Positions 14,431 through 23,620 of a stretch of 33,671 nt of DNA are shown here, piece after piece (within the stretch, counting starts at the first letter, position 1; each line of letters starts with the position of its first letter). The position numbers were made by a program, and so were the translations under genes. Location of the stretch: assembly GCA_005884765.1 (NCBI GenBank), contig VAZV01000222.1:1-33671 (forward strand), written 5' to 3'. This DNA is from Alphaproteobacteria bacterium (GTDB taxonomy: Bacteria > Pseudomonadota > Alphaproteobacteria > Rhizobiales > Xanthobacteraceae). A model generated the notes under the pieces. The model searched no databases. It saw only the letters and a list, made by a program, of their open reading frames with translations, and was not told the DNA's origin.

Positions 14431-14489
14431 AATGCGCCAGCGAGTCTTCCTTTTTGCGGAGAGCACACATGGTTTTTCGGAAGGCACAA

Positions 14490-14693
14490 ATGGATGAACC
14501 CAACTTGCCACGGCATGTTCTCGAGCGCGCCGAACGCCGGTGGGCGGCGGTGGTTTCTCGACAGGCTGGCCCGCGGCCAGGCTTTGCACACCGGGGAACG
14601 CAGGAGCCGTCGCCCGATGGCATAAGCCAGTCGCCCGAAAGCGAGTCCGCCCAGCCAACATTGAAGCAGCCGGGCTGGAACAGCACGTTCTGA
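14490..14693 (+). CDS. Small conserved Bradyrhizobium-type protein (67 residues)
   Basis: The N-terminus MDEPNLPRHVLERAERRWA matches a signature I recognise from short, uncharacterised Bradyrhizobium proteins (DEP-x-LPRHV-x-ER-x-E-x-RWA). The rest is polar and probably disordered. The ATG at 14490 has GGAAGG five bases upstream. An earlier ATG at 14469 adds seven residues without a ribosome site. No function is known. Its place among stress genes and the weak EcfG-type boxes upstream are suggestive only. Confidence 0.6.
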   Translation: MDEPNLPRHVLERAERRWAAVVSRQAGPRPGFAHRGTQEPSPDGISQSPESESAQPTLKQPGWNSTF

Positions 14694-14794
14694 TCCGATT
14701 CATCGCTGAAACGTCGGAAAGCGAATTTTCCTGATCTCAATATAGGGAACAGGCGGTGTCGACATCGGTGTCGTTCGAAGAAAGGAGGATGTCC

Positions 14795-15154
14795 GTGAAC
14801 GTGTGGTCGAACGAGAAATACTGCGATCTGGCAAACCTGATCCTCGGTGCGATCCTGTTTTTGTCGCCGTGGATGTTCGGATTTGCGGCCGGGCATGAAT
14901 CGCAGAACGCCTGGATTACCGGCATCGTCATCGCGATCCTTTCCATCGCCGCCCTCGCAGCATTTGCGGTATGGGAGGAATGGCTGAACCTAGTCGCGGG
15001 GCTCTGGACGATCGTGTCGCCCTGGGCGCTTGGGTTCCAGGGAAAAACCGCGATGACCGTCCATGTGGTGATCGGCATCATTGTTGCGGTGCTGGCAGCG
15101 GTCGAGCTGTGGCTGCGGTATCAGAACCCGCCGCGACTGACCGCCGGGAGCTGA
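14795..15154 (+). CDS. SPW-repeat integral membrane protein
   Basis: A protein of about 119 residues with four hydrophobic helices and two copies of the SPW motif: FLSPWMFGF and IVSPWALGF, each followed by another span. This is the SPW repeat family (PF03779); its function is unknown. The GTG at 14795 sits six bases after AAGGAGG and is the best start. The ATG at 14789 directly abuts that ribosome site, too close for it to work. The gene is closed by a bidirectional hairpin at 15184-15213. Confidence 0.88.
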   Translation: MNVWSNEKYCDLANLILGAILFLSPWMFGFAAGHESQNAWITGIVIAILSIAALAAFAVWEEWLNLVAGLWTIVSPWALGFQGKTAMTVHVVIGIIVAVLAAVELWLRYQNPPRLTAGS

Positions 15155-15183
15155 AACGGATCAATACCGGCCATGCGAAAAGA

Positions 15184-15213
15184 AAATGGCCGCGCTTTTC
15201 CGCGCGGCCATTT
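15184..15213. terminator. Bidirectional terminator hairpin
   Basis: Perfect 12-bp stem (15184-15195 with 15202-15213) and 6-nt loop, with A-rich arm ends (AAAT.../...ATTT). It lies between the convergent SPW gene and the small secreted-protein gene and can serve both. Confidence 0.85.
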
Positions 15214-15237
15214 GTCTGCGCGGTTGCGCGATCCGCC

Positions 15238-15555
15238 TTACCAGTCGGGGCCTACGACATCCGCCGCGTAATCGTACCCGCCGTAGGCGTACCCTGCGTA
15301 GCCGTAGGGTGCTATCGGCGTGCGATACGCATACACCGGGGCCGGCACATAGGCCGGACGGCCCACCACGACGGTGCGCTCGCGCACGATAGGCGCCGGC
15401 GCGACGTAAGCGCCGCCCGGGGCTACGACCACCGGGTAGGGCTGGACATAAGGGTCTACGTAGATGGCCTGCGCGGACGCGCCGGTGGCGGTGACGCCCA
15501 ACGCGCCGACTATCGCCAGGCCAGCTATCCAGAGCTTGCTCGGTCTCGCAGTCAT
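15238..15555 (-). CDS. Small secreted Tyr/Pro/Val-rich protein
   Basis: A 105-residue protein with a signal peptide (MTARPSKLWIAGLAIVG, cleavage near ASAQ-AIY). The low-complexity mature part is rich in Tyr, Pro, Val and Ala (YVDPYVQPYPVVVAPGG, then AYGGYDYAADVV). Such proteins are frequent in Bradyrhizobium and are usually annotated as hypothetical exported proteins. AAGGAGG sits nine bases before the ATG at 15555, which settles the start. No Cys is present. A near-consensus EcfG promoter lies 40 bases upstream. Confidence 0.8.
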   Translation of the reverse strand: MTARPSKLWIAGLAIVGALGVTATGASAQAIYVDPYVQPYPVVVAPGGAYVAPAPIVRERTVVVGRPAYVPAPVYAYRTPIAPYGYAGYAYGGYDYAADVVGPDW

Positions 15556-15594
15556 ATTCCGTGCCTCCTTCACTACTGTTACGCCACTCAATCG

Positions 15595-15619
15595 AACCAA
15601 CAGCGTGCTTGGTAGTTCC
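15595..15619 (-). promoter_or_regulatory. Possible EcfG-type promoter of the secreted Tyr/Pro-rich protein
   Basis: On the minus strand GGAAC (15619-15615), 16 bp, then GGTT (15598-15595), one mismatch from CGTT. It ends 39 bases before the ATG, with AAGGAGG in between, so the geometry is good although the -10 box is imperfect. Confidence 0.4.
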
Positions 15620-15642
15620 GGTTCCCCCGGGTTTCGGATCGC

Positions 15643-16587
15643 TCATTTTGTCGTGGCGGGCTCGTCACTCGGACCGGCCAGGAGATCATCGGTATCGAGC
15701 GGGCTGTCGTGCGAGGCAAACCACTCGGCGCGAAGCGCGGCGCGGCGTCGGCCGCGCTCGTCGATCGGCAGCTTCAGGGCCTCGAGCAGGGCTTGAACCT
15801 CGCGTCGCGCCGGAAGCGCGCCTGCGCCTATCCCGGGCATGGTCTCAGACAGTTCGTCCAGCGCGGTGAGACCGCGGGGGAAAAGATTCCGGTAGACCTG
15901 TCTTTCATGGAAACCAAGCGCAACACGGAACCCGAGCCTGGAGGCAAGTTCGTCCAAGCCCGCGGAGACCACCGAGTTGCTATGTGAGCCGAGCAGCGAG
16001 ACCCGGTTGCGCGCCACCATCCAATCGATGAGAGCGCCGTCGACCGGCCGCCGGTGGCGACGCGTCTCGCGCACCAGCTCCCCATAGTGACTGATCCCAA
16101 TGACGTCGAACGTTACGGGATCGAGCCTCGCCAACACATCGAGGTCAAGAAAACTGTCGTTGAGTGGGGTCACCAACGTATCGGCGATCGAATGAGCAAG
16201 CCGCATCAAGTAGCTGTCGTGCGGGGGCGTATCGATCACCACAAAGTCATGGCGATCCTGCATTGCGGCGATGGCTCGCTCGAACTCGGCGAATTCGGCG
16301 GCCTCGTTTTCGTCCATTCGGGCGCTTTCGGCGCGCGCGATGCAGAAATGGGTCGGTAGCTCGAGATCGCCCTGGCTCCTGCGCCCCCAGCCGCGCCGGC
16401 TTTCGATGTAGTGGGTGAGGGTTTGCTGTCGGCTGTCGAGGTCGATGGTGGCGACGCGCTGGCCGACCTTCATCAGCGCAACGACGATGTGCATCGCGAT
16501 CGTGGTTTTTCCCGAGCCTCCCTTCTCGTTTCCCACCACGATAACATGCGGCGAAGAGCGCCATCGATGTGCGGGCGCTGTAAGCAC
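15643..16587 (-). CDS. MipZ-family ParA-type ATPase
   Basis: A 314-residue deviant-Walker ATPase of the MipZ type, which in Caulobacter forms a gradient from ParB at the origin and inhibits FtsZ away from midcell. The Walker A motif is GNEKGGSGKTT (residues 19-29). The switch I-like motif is DLDSRQQT, and the Walker B region FVVIDTPPHDSYLMRLAHSI is followed by TPLNDSFLDLDVL, all characteristic of MipZ rather than general ParA. The start is a GTG without an obvious ribosome site. It is divergent from groEL with a 268-bp gap. Since the essential mipZ of a genome normally lies elsewhere, this may be a second copy; the window alone cannot show that. Confidence 0.85.
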   Translation of the reverse strand: MLTAPAHRWRSSPHVIVVGNEKGGSGKTTIAMHIVVALMKVGQRVATIDLDSRQQTLTHYIESRRGWGRRSQGDLELPTHFCIARAESARMDENEAAEFAEFERAIAAMQDRHDFVVIDTPPHDSYLMRLAHSIADTLVTPLNDSFLDLDVLARLDPVTFDVIGISHYGELVRETRRHRRPVDGALIDWMVARNRVSLLGSHSNSVVSAGLDELASRLGFRVALGFHERQVYRNLFPRGLTALDELSETMPGIGAGALPARREVQALLEALKLPIDERGRRRAALRAEWFASHDSPLDTDDLLAGPSDEPATTK

Positions 16588-16790
16588 GGCTGCGCCTCAA
16601 GGCCGTCGGTTGCGTGAAAAGCCTGTCACCGAAGCGCCGCAAGTTCGGGCGGCAGTCCTGTGTCGGCAGGCACCGGCACAACTTCGGAGGCGGCCGTTCG
16701 TTCCTAACCGTCACGGCAACGGCGTCCCTCAACCCGCCATTTTTTCCGCAAAGGCTGCGATTCCTCCAACCGTTTCGCCAATCGTTACGA

Positions 16791-16820
16791 GGAAGACCCG
16801 CCCAAGGAAGACCTGCCCAA
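16791..16820. repeat. Adjacent 15-bp direct repeat in the groEL leader
   Basis: GGAAGACCCGCCCAA (16791-16805) is followed directly by GGAAGACCTGCCCAA (16806-16820), one mismatch. It lies 36 bases before the groEL start. It may be a regulator site or simple slippage. Confidence 0.85.
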
Positions 16821-16855
16821 TGTGAACAAGAATGGTGTCGTAAGGGAGCAAGACC

Positions 16856-18496
<1,641 letters not shown>

Positions 18497-18507
18497 ATAG
18501 ATCGCGG

Positions 18508-18543
18508 CGTGATTGGCGTCTCATTGCGGAGCCGCCAGTCACG
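18508..18543 (+). terminator. Terminator-like hairpin after groEL
   Basis: Arms 18508-18518 and 18533-18543 pair over 11 positions with one G-U. The loop is 14 nt and there is no T-run. It starts 12 bases after the groEL stop. Confidence 0.45.
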
Positions 18544-18591
18544 CGAGATTCGATTGCCCATCAAACCGAACGGCAGCCAAAGGAACGTCTG

Positions 18592-19089
18592 GTGAATTCA
18601 GCACGCCGATCGGGTTTCAGCGCGGGAATCCTGCTGTACCGGCGCGTCGGTTCGCGACTGGAAGTCCTGCTGGTGCATCCGGGCGGACCTTACTGGCGCC
18701 GCAAGGACGAGGGCGCATGGTCGATCCCGAAAGGCGAAGCGGATGCAGCAGGCGAGGATGCCGCGGTCGTTGCCGTGAGGGAGTTCGCGGAGGAGACGGG
18801 AGTTGCCCTCAGCGGGCGGCTGGAACCGCTTGGCGAGATCCGCCAGCGTGGCGGCAAGCGCGTCGTTGGTTTCGCGGTGGAAGGTGATCTCGACGCCGCC
18901 GCCATCATCAGCAACAGCTTCGAGATCGAATGGCCGCGCGGAAGCGGCAAAATGCAGATCTTCCCGGAGATCGATCGCGCGCAATGGTTCGATCTCGCGG
19001 CTGCCCACGCGAAAATCCTCGATGGCCAACGGCCGCTGCTCGACAGGCTCGCCGAACTGGCGGGCCGCGCGGAGAGGAGGCGGGCATGA
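18592..19089 (+). CDS. Nudix hydrolase
   Basis: A 165-residue Nudix-fold pyrophosphohydrolase. WSIPKGEADAAGEDAAVV and AVREFAEETGV form the Nudix box; the REFAEETGV part with the metal-binding glutamates is intact. The first part has six rather than five residues between the Gly and the Glu. The N-terminal FSAGILLYRR and LLVHPGGPYW resemble the bacterial group acting on dinucleoside polyphosphates or related compounds; the substrate is not assignable. The GTG start has AAGGA about seven bases upstream. Its stop overlaps the ATG of the DUF1810 gene (ATGA), which indicates translational coupling. Confidence 0.9.
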   Translation: MNSARRSGFSAGILLYRRVGSRLEVLLVHPGGPYWRRKDEGAWSIPKGEADAAGEDAAVVAVREFAEETGVALSGRLEPLGEIRQRGGKRVVGFAVEGDLDAAAIISNSFEIEWPRGSGKMQIFPEIDRAQWFDLAAAHAKILDGQRPLLDRLAELAGRAERRRA

Positions 19090-19508
19090 GCGATCCCTTC
19101 GACCTCCAGCGCTTTATCGATGCGCAGGCACCGGTCTATCCGCGCGTAGTCGCCGAACTGCGCCATGGTCAAAAACAAAGTCACTGGATGTGGTTCATTT
19201 TTCCCCAGCTTGCCGGGCTCGGCTTTAGCCCGATGGCCCAGCGCTTTGCGCTTCGCTCGCGCGATGAGGCCGTGGCCTATCTCGGGCATGGCGTTTTGGG
19301 ACCGAGGCTCCGCGAGTGCACGGCGCTCGTCAACGCCATCGAGGGCCGCGCCATCGGCGAAATTCTCGGTAGTCCGGACGACCTCAAATTCCGTTCGTCA
19401 ATGACCTTGTTCGGCGCGGTGTCTACCGATCCGCAATTCGCCGATGCCATCGCCAAATACTATGGCGCGACGCCCGACCGAAAGACGCTGGAACTGCTTG
19501 GGCGCTAG
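19086..19508 (+). CDS. DUF1810 family protein
   Basis: A 140-residue soluble protein. The whole sequence follows the DUF1810 pattern: DPFDLQRFIDAQ, HWMWFIFPQLAGLG, YLGHGVLGPRLRECT, ILGSPDDLKFRSSMTLF and FADAIAKYY. The family is sometimes labelled calpastatin-like without functional proof. It starts with the ATG at 19086 inside the end of the Nudix gene, after a GGAGAGGAGG stretch, so the two are one operon. Larger open frames reaching further upstream overlap the Nudix gene and are not the real start. Confidence 0.9.
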   Translation: MSDPFDLQRFIDAQAPVYPRVVAELRHGQKQSHWMWFIFPQLAGLGFSPMAQRFALRSRDEAVAYLGHGVLGPRLRECTALVNAIEGRAIGEILGSPDDLKFRSSMTLFGAVSTDPQFADAIAKYYGATPDRKTLELLGR

Positions 19509-19516
19509 CGCTCGGC

Positions 19517-19620
19517 TAGAGCGCGATGACTTTCCTTCGAATCGTCATCCCACTCTATCTTTTTGTTTGAGCATGATCTTTTTCGGAAAACCGGTATCCA
19601 CTTTTCCGGATCATGCTCTA
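19517..19620. repeat. Rhizobial palindromic repeat (two hairpins)
   Basis: A 104-bp element made of two imperfect palindromes. The first runs from TAGAGCGCGATGAC to GTCATCCCACTCTA (19517-19557), the second from GAGCATGATC to GATCATGCTC (19569-19618) around a GGAAAA/TTTTCC arm. I recall this sequence as a highly repeated intergenic element in Bradyrhizobium. It lies between the convergent DUF1810 and MFS genes and can act as a terminator. Its last bases supply the TAG stop of the MFS gene. Confidence 0.85.
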
Positions 19621-20820
19621 GTAGCCTTTCACGTGGGATTGCAATCCTATCCACAACGCCGCCGCGATCAGTCCGAAGGCGCCGAGGAGCAGGAACGTCG
19701 ATTGATATCCGATCCACTGCGCAATCCAGCCGCCGAAGGCAGGACTCAACGATGCGCCAATGCCCTGGACGGTGATGACGGCGCCTTGCCCCAGGTTGAT
19801 GCGGCCGGTGCCATTCAGTGAGCGTGCGACCATTCCCGGCACCGCCACGCTTTGCAGGCCCGCGCCTACGCCGTCGAGAATTTGCACAGGAAGCACGCCC
19901 CACCACCCTGTCAGCGCGTACGCCAAAACCCCGCGCAGCGGCAGCGCCAGAAATGACGCCAGCAGAACGGGCCAATAGTTCTTCTTCTCCGCCGCGTGCA
20001 TGGCGACAATCGACGCTGCGATCATCACTCCTTGCGCCACCACAATGGTGGTTGCGACAAAGCTCGGCCCGTTGGCCTCGGTTTCGGCGACCGCCGCCAA
20101 TCCATAGAGCGGCACGATGGCGGCATTGCCGAGATGAAAGCCGGCCAGCGCGAGCGCGAGCACCAGTAGCGGCTTGTGTTTGAGCAGCACGGTGAAGCCG
20201 CTCGGCCGGCTTTCGGGGTCGTCCTCTTTCGTGCCGCGCGCGACGCGGTGATCGATCGCGTTGTCCGGGATCAGCAGGACGCAGGCAATCGAAATCGCGC
20301 CGAACAGTCCCGCCAGCAGAAACACCGCCACATAACCGTAGCGCCAGCCGAGATAGCCCGATGCGGCCGCGCCGACCATGTTGCCCGCGTGATTGAAGGC
20401 CTGGTTGCGGCCGATCTGGCGGTTGAAACCCCGCTGCCCGACGAGGCCGAGCGTAATGCCGGTCACCGCCGGAATGATCGCCGCACCGGCAACCGACGTC
20501 GCGATTTGCGATGTGGCGACCGCCCAGAAATTCTGCCAGATCAGGATGACGGCCGAGGCCACGACCACGGCGATGCCGGGGATCGCGACCCAGGCGCGCT
20601 TGTGGCTTGTAGCATCGATAAAGCCGCCGATCGGGGTGGTGATCGACATGCCGGCGACGTTGCCGATTGTCAGCGCTGTTCCAATCAACCCGCTGGTCCA
20701 GCCGCGCTCCAGCAGGAACACGCCGACAAAGGGCCCGATGCCGGACTGCATGTCGGCCATAAAGAAATTCAAGGCGAGCAAAGGCCAAAGACGGGCCGGC
20801 GATGCAGGTCGCGAGTTCAT
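19618..20820 (-). CDS. Major facilitator superfamily transporter
   Basis: A 400-residue inner-membrane transporter with twelve predicted spans and the central charged loop (VARGTKEDDPESRPSGF, about residues 195-212) typical of MFS. The start LNFFMADMQSGIGPFVGVFLLERGW and the loop 2-3 segment GGFIDATSHKR (equivalent to the GxxxDRxGRR motif) are recognisable. The substrate is unknown. The ATG at 20820 lies five bases after AAGGG; a GTG two codons upstream overlaps that site. The stop codon comes from the palindromic repeat. Confidence 0.9.
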   Translation of the reverse strand: MNSRPASPARLWPLLALNFFMADMQSGIGPFVGVFLLERGWTSGLIGTALTIGNVAGMSITTPIGGFIDATSHKRAWVAIPGIAVVVASAVILIWQNFWAVATSQIATSVAGAAIIPAVTGITLGLVGQRGFNRQIGRNQAFNHAGNMVGAAASGYLGWRYGYVAVFLLAGLFGAISIACVLLIPDNAIDHRVARGTKEDDPESRPSGFTVLLKHKPLLVLALALAGFHLGNAAIVPLYGLAAVAETEANGPSFVATTIVVAQGVMIAASIVAMHAAEKKNYWPVLLASFLALPLRGVLAYALTGWWGVLPVQILDGVGAGLQSVAVPGMVARSLNGTGRINLGQGAVITVQGIGASLSPAFGGWIAQWIGYQSTFLLLGAFGLIAAALWIGLQSHVKGY

Positions 20821-21009
20821 GCGCACCCTTGCTCAGTGGCGTCAAAATGCAAGCTTTCGCGAACCTTGGCCTGATCTTCGGTCCGGTCGTGTCAGCGGGG
20901 AGAAGGTGGTAACCGGCATTCCCAGAATTGGTTCCGGCTTTTGTGCCGTCGTGCGGCAGGCGCCAAGAACGATGCCAACAACGATATCGTTCTGGCAAAT
21001 CTCCCCGAC

Positions 21010-21567
21010 CTACGGATCGAGTTCGGTGTCCCAATAGAGATAATCGAGCCAGCTGTCGTGCAGATAGTTCGGCGGAAACAGCCGGCCGTTGCGGTGGAGT
21101 TGATGCACCGTCGGCGCGAACGGCGCCTGGCGCGGGAACATCCGCGCCTGCTGCGGCGTCAAATTGCCCTTGCGCAAGTTACACGGCGAACAGGCCGCCA
21201 CCACATTCTCCCAGGTGGTCTGGCCGCCTTTGCTGCGCGGAATGATGTGATCGAAGGTGAGATCGTCGTTGGCCGAACAGTATTGGCAGACGAAGCGATC
21301 ACGCAGGAACACGTTGAACCGGGTGAAGGCGGGATGCGTGGTCGGCTTGACGAAGGATTTCAGCGAAACCACGCTCGGAAGCTGGATTTCGAACGACGGG
21401 CTGCGCACCGCGCGGTCGTAATGCTCGACGATGTTGACGCGGTCGAGAAACACCGCCTTGATCGCGTCCTGCCACGACCACAGCGAGAGCGGGTAGTAAC
21501 TCAGCGGCCGGAAATCCGCATTCAGCACCAGTACCGGCCAACCGCCTTGCGAGACATGTGCGTTCAA
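21010..21567 (-). CDS. HNH endonuclease
   Basis: A protein of 185 residues with a C-terminal HNH nuclease domain. CQYCSANDDLTFDHIIPRSKGG supplies the first zinc Cys pair and the metal-binding Asp-His. ENVVAACSPCNLRKGN supplies the Asn and the second Cys pair. The N-terminus (VSQGGWPVLVLNADFRPLSYYPLSLWSW) is that of a widespread alphaproteobacterial family not linked to known restriction systems. I prefer the TTG at 21567, with AGGAG six bases upstream; the ATG at 21606 has no ribosome site and adds 13 residues absent from homologues I remember. No methylase or phage gene is nearby. Confidence 0.88.
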   Translation of the reverse strand: MNAHVSQGGWPVLVLNADFRPLSYYPLSLWSWQDAIKAVFLDRVNIVEHYDRAVRSPSFEIQLPSVVSLKSFVKPTTHPAFTRFNVFLRDRFVCQYCSANDDLTFDHIIPRSKGGQTTWENVVAACSPCNLRKGNLTPQQARMFPRQAPFAPTVHQLHRNGRLFPPNYLHDSWLDYLYWDTELDP

Positions 21568-21759
21568 GTAACGCTCCTGGCCCCCATATAAGCTGCGAAG
21601 CAGCATGAGTTGACATACTACAGGCAGCGTGACGGGATTGTGAAGAGCGATGAGGGGCTTATCCGATGGTCACGTCCGACCTCGCCCGATTGCAAGGTGG
21701 GCTTAAAGACGGCTAAACGAGGGCGGGCGGCTGTTTTTTGCCGCGCACGGACGCCGCCA

Positions 21760-23520
21760 ATGCTCACCTCATCGCGATATCTTGAAGCGCCGCGCCGGCT
21801 GCGGGCCTTTGTTCGCGCGCATGAAACGAACCTGGTGGTCCTGGCGCTGTTGATCGGGATCATCGGCGGACTGGTGGTGGCGGCGATGAGCGCCCTCGTC
21901 GAGGGGCTGCACGTGGTGCTGTTCAACCTTGAATGGGGGGACCGCCTTTCGAGCCAGTTTCGGATCGAACCGCTGCGCGCGATTCTGGTGCCGAGCCTCG
22001 GCGGGTTGTTGCTGGGGGTCGCGTTCCTGTTGCTGTCGCGCTGGCGGCCGGCGCGCGAGATCGATCCGATCGAGGCCAATGCCCTGCATGGCGGGCGGAT
22101 GTCGTTTCGCGGCAGCCTGATCGTGGCGTTGCAGACCGTGTGGTCCAGCGGCGTCGGCGCCTCGGTCGGACTGGAGGCGGGCTACACCCAGTTGGCGAGC
22201 GGCCTCGCCGCCTCGCTCGGCCGCGCCTTTCATCTGCGCCGTGGCGATCAGCGCATCATGGTCGGCTGCGGCGCCGCCGCCGCGATCGCGGGCGCGTTCG
22301 GGGCGCCGCTGGCCGGCGCCTTCTATGCGTTCGAACTCGTGATCGGCGGATATACGCCGGCCAGCCTGACGCCGGTTGGCGTCGCTGCGGTCTCCGGCTA
22401 TTTCGTCGCCCATGCATTTGGCGAACTGTCGCTCGGCGTCGGCGTCGCCCCGGTCGGTGTGGTCCTCGGGCGCGATCTTGTCATTGCTTGCCTGCTCGGG
22501 ATCATTGCCGCGCTGGTTGGCATCGCCATCATGCGTGGCGTGGCGCTGTGCGAGACGCTCTTGTCGAACAGTAGACTGTGGCCGGCGCTGCGTCACGCGC
22601 TGGGCGGTTTGATGGTCGGCCTGCTCGCATTGGTGACGCCGCAAGTGATGTCGTCGGGCCACGGGGCGGTGCATTTTGCCGGATTTGTCACGATTCCATT
22701 GACGGTGGTCGCGATGATGTTCGCCCTGAAAATCATTGCGTCGGTGGTATCGCTGGGAACCGGCTTCCGCGGTGGGTTGTTCTTCGCCACACTGTTTCTG
22801 GGCGCGCTCGGCGGCCACCTGTTTGCGGCCGGCGTCGATTCGATCTTGCCTGGTCTCAAGCTCAATCCGAATGTCTACGCGATCGTCGGCATGAGCGCGT
22901 TGTCGGCCTCCGTGATCGGCGGGCCGCTGACCATGTCGTTCATCGCGCTGGAATCGACCGGCGACCTCTGGCTCTCGACCGCTGTGCTGGTGGCCGTCAT
23001 CCTCTCGACCCTGATCACCCGCGAACTGTTCGGCTACTCGTTCGCGACGTGGCGATTGCATCTGCGCGGCGAGACCATCCGCAGCGCCGCCGACGTCGGT
23101 TGGCTGCGGGACCTCACGGTACGGCGGCTGATGCGCTCGGATGTCTCCACCGTGAACGTCGACATGACAATCGACGAATTCCGCGAAAAATTTCCGCTGG
23201 GGTCGAAGACGCAAGTGGTCGCGGTCGACGATGCGGGCCGCTACGCCGGGCTGACGCTGGTGGCCGACGCGCACGCGGTGGATATCGAGGCGAAGCACGG
23301 CCTTGTCGATATTTTGCATCATCGCGACGTCGTGCTCTATCCCGCCATGAACGTCCAGGAAGCCATCGCCGTGTTTGACCAGGCGGAAGCCGAATCGTTT
23401 GTCGTGGTCGAAAGCGGCGAGGAATGGCGCCCGATCGGGATTTTGAGCGAAGCCCACGCGATGCGACGCTACGCGGAAGAATCCGAGCAACGCCGGCGTG
23501 AGGCCATTGGCCATATCTGA
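21760..23520 (+). CDS. ClC-family chloride channel/transporter with CBS domains
   Basis: A 586-residue membrane protein. The ClC core has the gating-glutamate motif as VGLEAGYTQLASG (Glu139), the variant of GREGP seen in a CBS-containing bacterial branch. It also has GCGAAAAIAGAFGAPLAGAFYAFE, split over helices, and GTGFRGGLFFATLFLG, equivalent to GxFxP. The C-terminal 130 residues form a CBS pair (VRRLMRSDVSTVNVDMTI and DVVLYPAMNVQEAIAVFDQ), which usually binds adenine nucleotides. The ATG at 21760 is the likely start; about 50 residues of open frame before it are polar, Arg-rich and unlike the family. The gene is divergent from the HNH gene. Confidence 0.92.
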   Translation: MLTSSRYLEAPRRLRAFVRAHETNLVVLALLIGIIGGLVVAAMSALVEGLHVVLFNLEWGDRLSSQFRIEPLRAILVPSLGGLLLGVAFLLLSRWRPAREIDPIEANALHGGRMSFRGSLIVALQTVWSSGVGASVGLEAGYTQLASGLAASLGRAFHLRRGDQRIMVGCGAAAAIAGAFGAPLAGAFYAFELVIGGYTPASLTPVGVAAVSGYFVAHAFGELSLGVGVAPVGVVLGRDLVIACLLGIIAALVGIAIMRGVALCETLLSNSRLWPALRHALGGLMVGLLALVTPQVMSSGHGAVHFAGFVTIPLTVVAMMFALKIIASVVSLGTGFRGGLFFATLFLGALGGHLFAAGVDSILPGLKLNPNVYAIVGMSALSASVIGGPLTMSFIALESTGDLWLSTAVLVAVILSTLITRELFGYSFATWRLHLRGETIRSAADVGWLRDLTVRRLMRSDVSTVNVDMTIDEFREKFPLGSKTQVVAVDDAGRYAGLTLVADAHAVDIEAKHGLVDILHHRDVVLYPAMNVQEAIAVFDQAEAESFVVVESGEEWRPIGILSEAHAMRRYAEESEQRRREAIGHI

Positions 23521-23555
23521 CTGGCGCGAAGAGGGTAACGATTAAATCGAGCGCA

Positions 23556-23607
23556 GCGAAAGCAATCCGGTTCTTAACTTGCGGCTTCTGGATTGCTTCC
23601 GCTTTCG
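23556..23607. repeat. Imperfect palindrome, probable interspersed repeat
   Basis: GCGAAAGCAATCC (23556-23568) pairs with GGATTGCTTCCGCTTTCG (23590-23607) with a short bulge. The following CGCAATGACG completes a motif I remember as recurring between Bradyrhizobium genes. It separates the convergent ClC and NHL genes and may terminate both. Confidence 0.6.
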
Positions 23608-23620
23608 TCGCAATGACGAA

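Noticed and set aside
14746..14775. GGAAC...CGTT upstream of the SPW gene
   Set aside because: The spacer is 21 bp, too long for the EcfG consensus of 16-17.
16588..16855. CIRCE operator or groES ahead of groEL
   Set aside because: No TTAGCACTC/GAGTGCTAA pair is present and no open frame resembling GroES occurs in the gap.
21769..23514. 581-codon open frame antisense to the ClC gene
   Set aside because: The product is a Gln/Arg/His-rich shadow without motifs; the plus-strand ClC protein is well supported.
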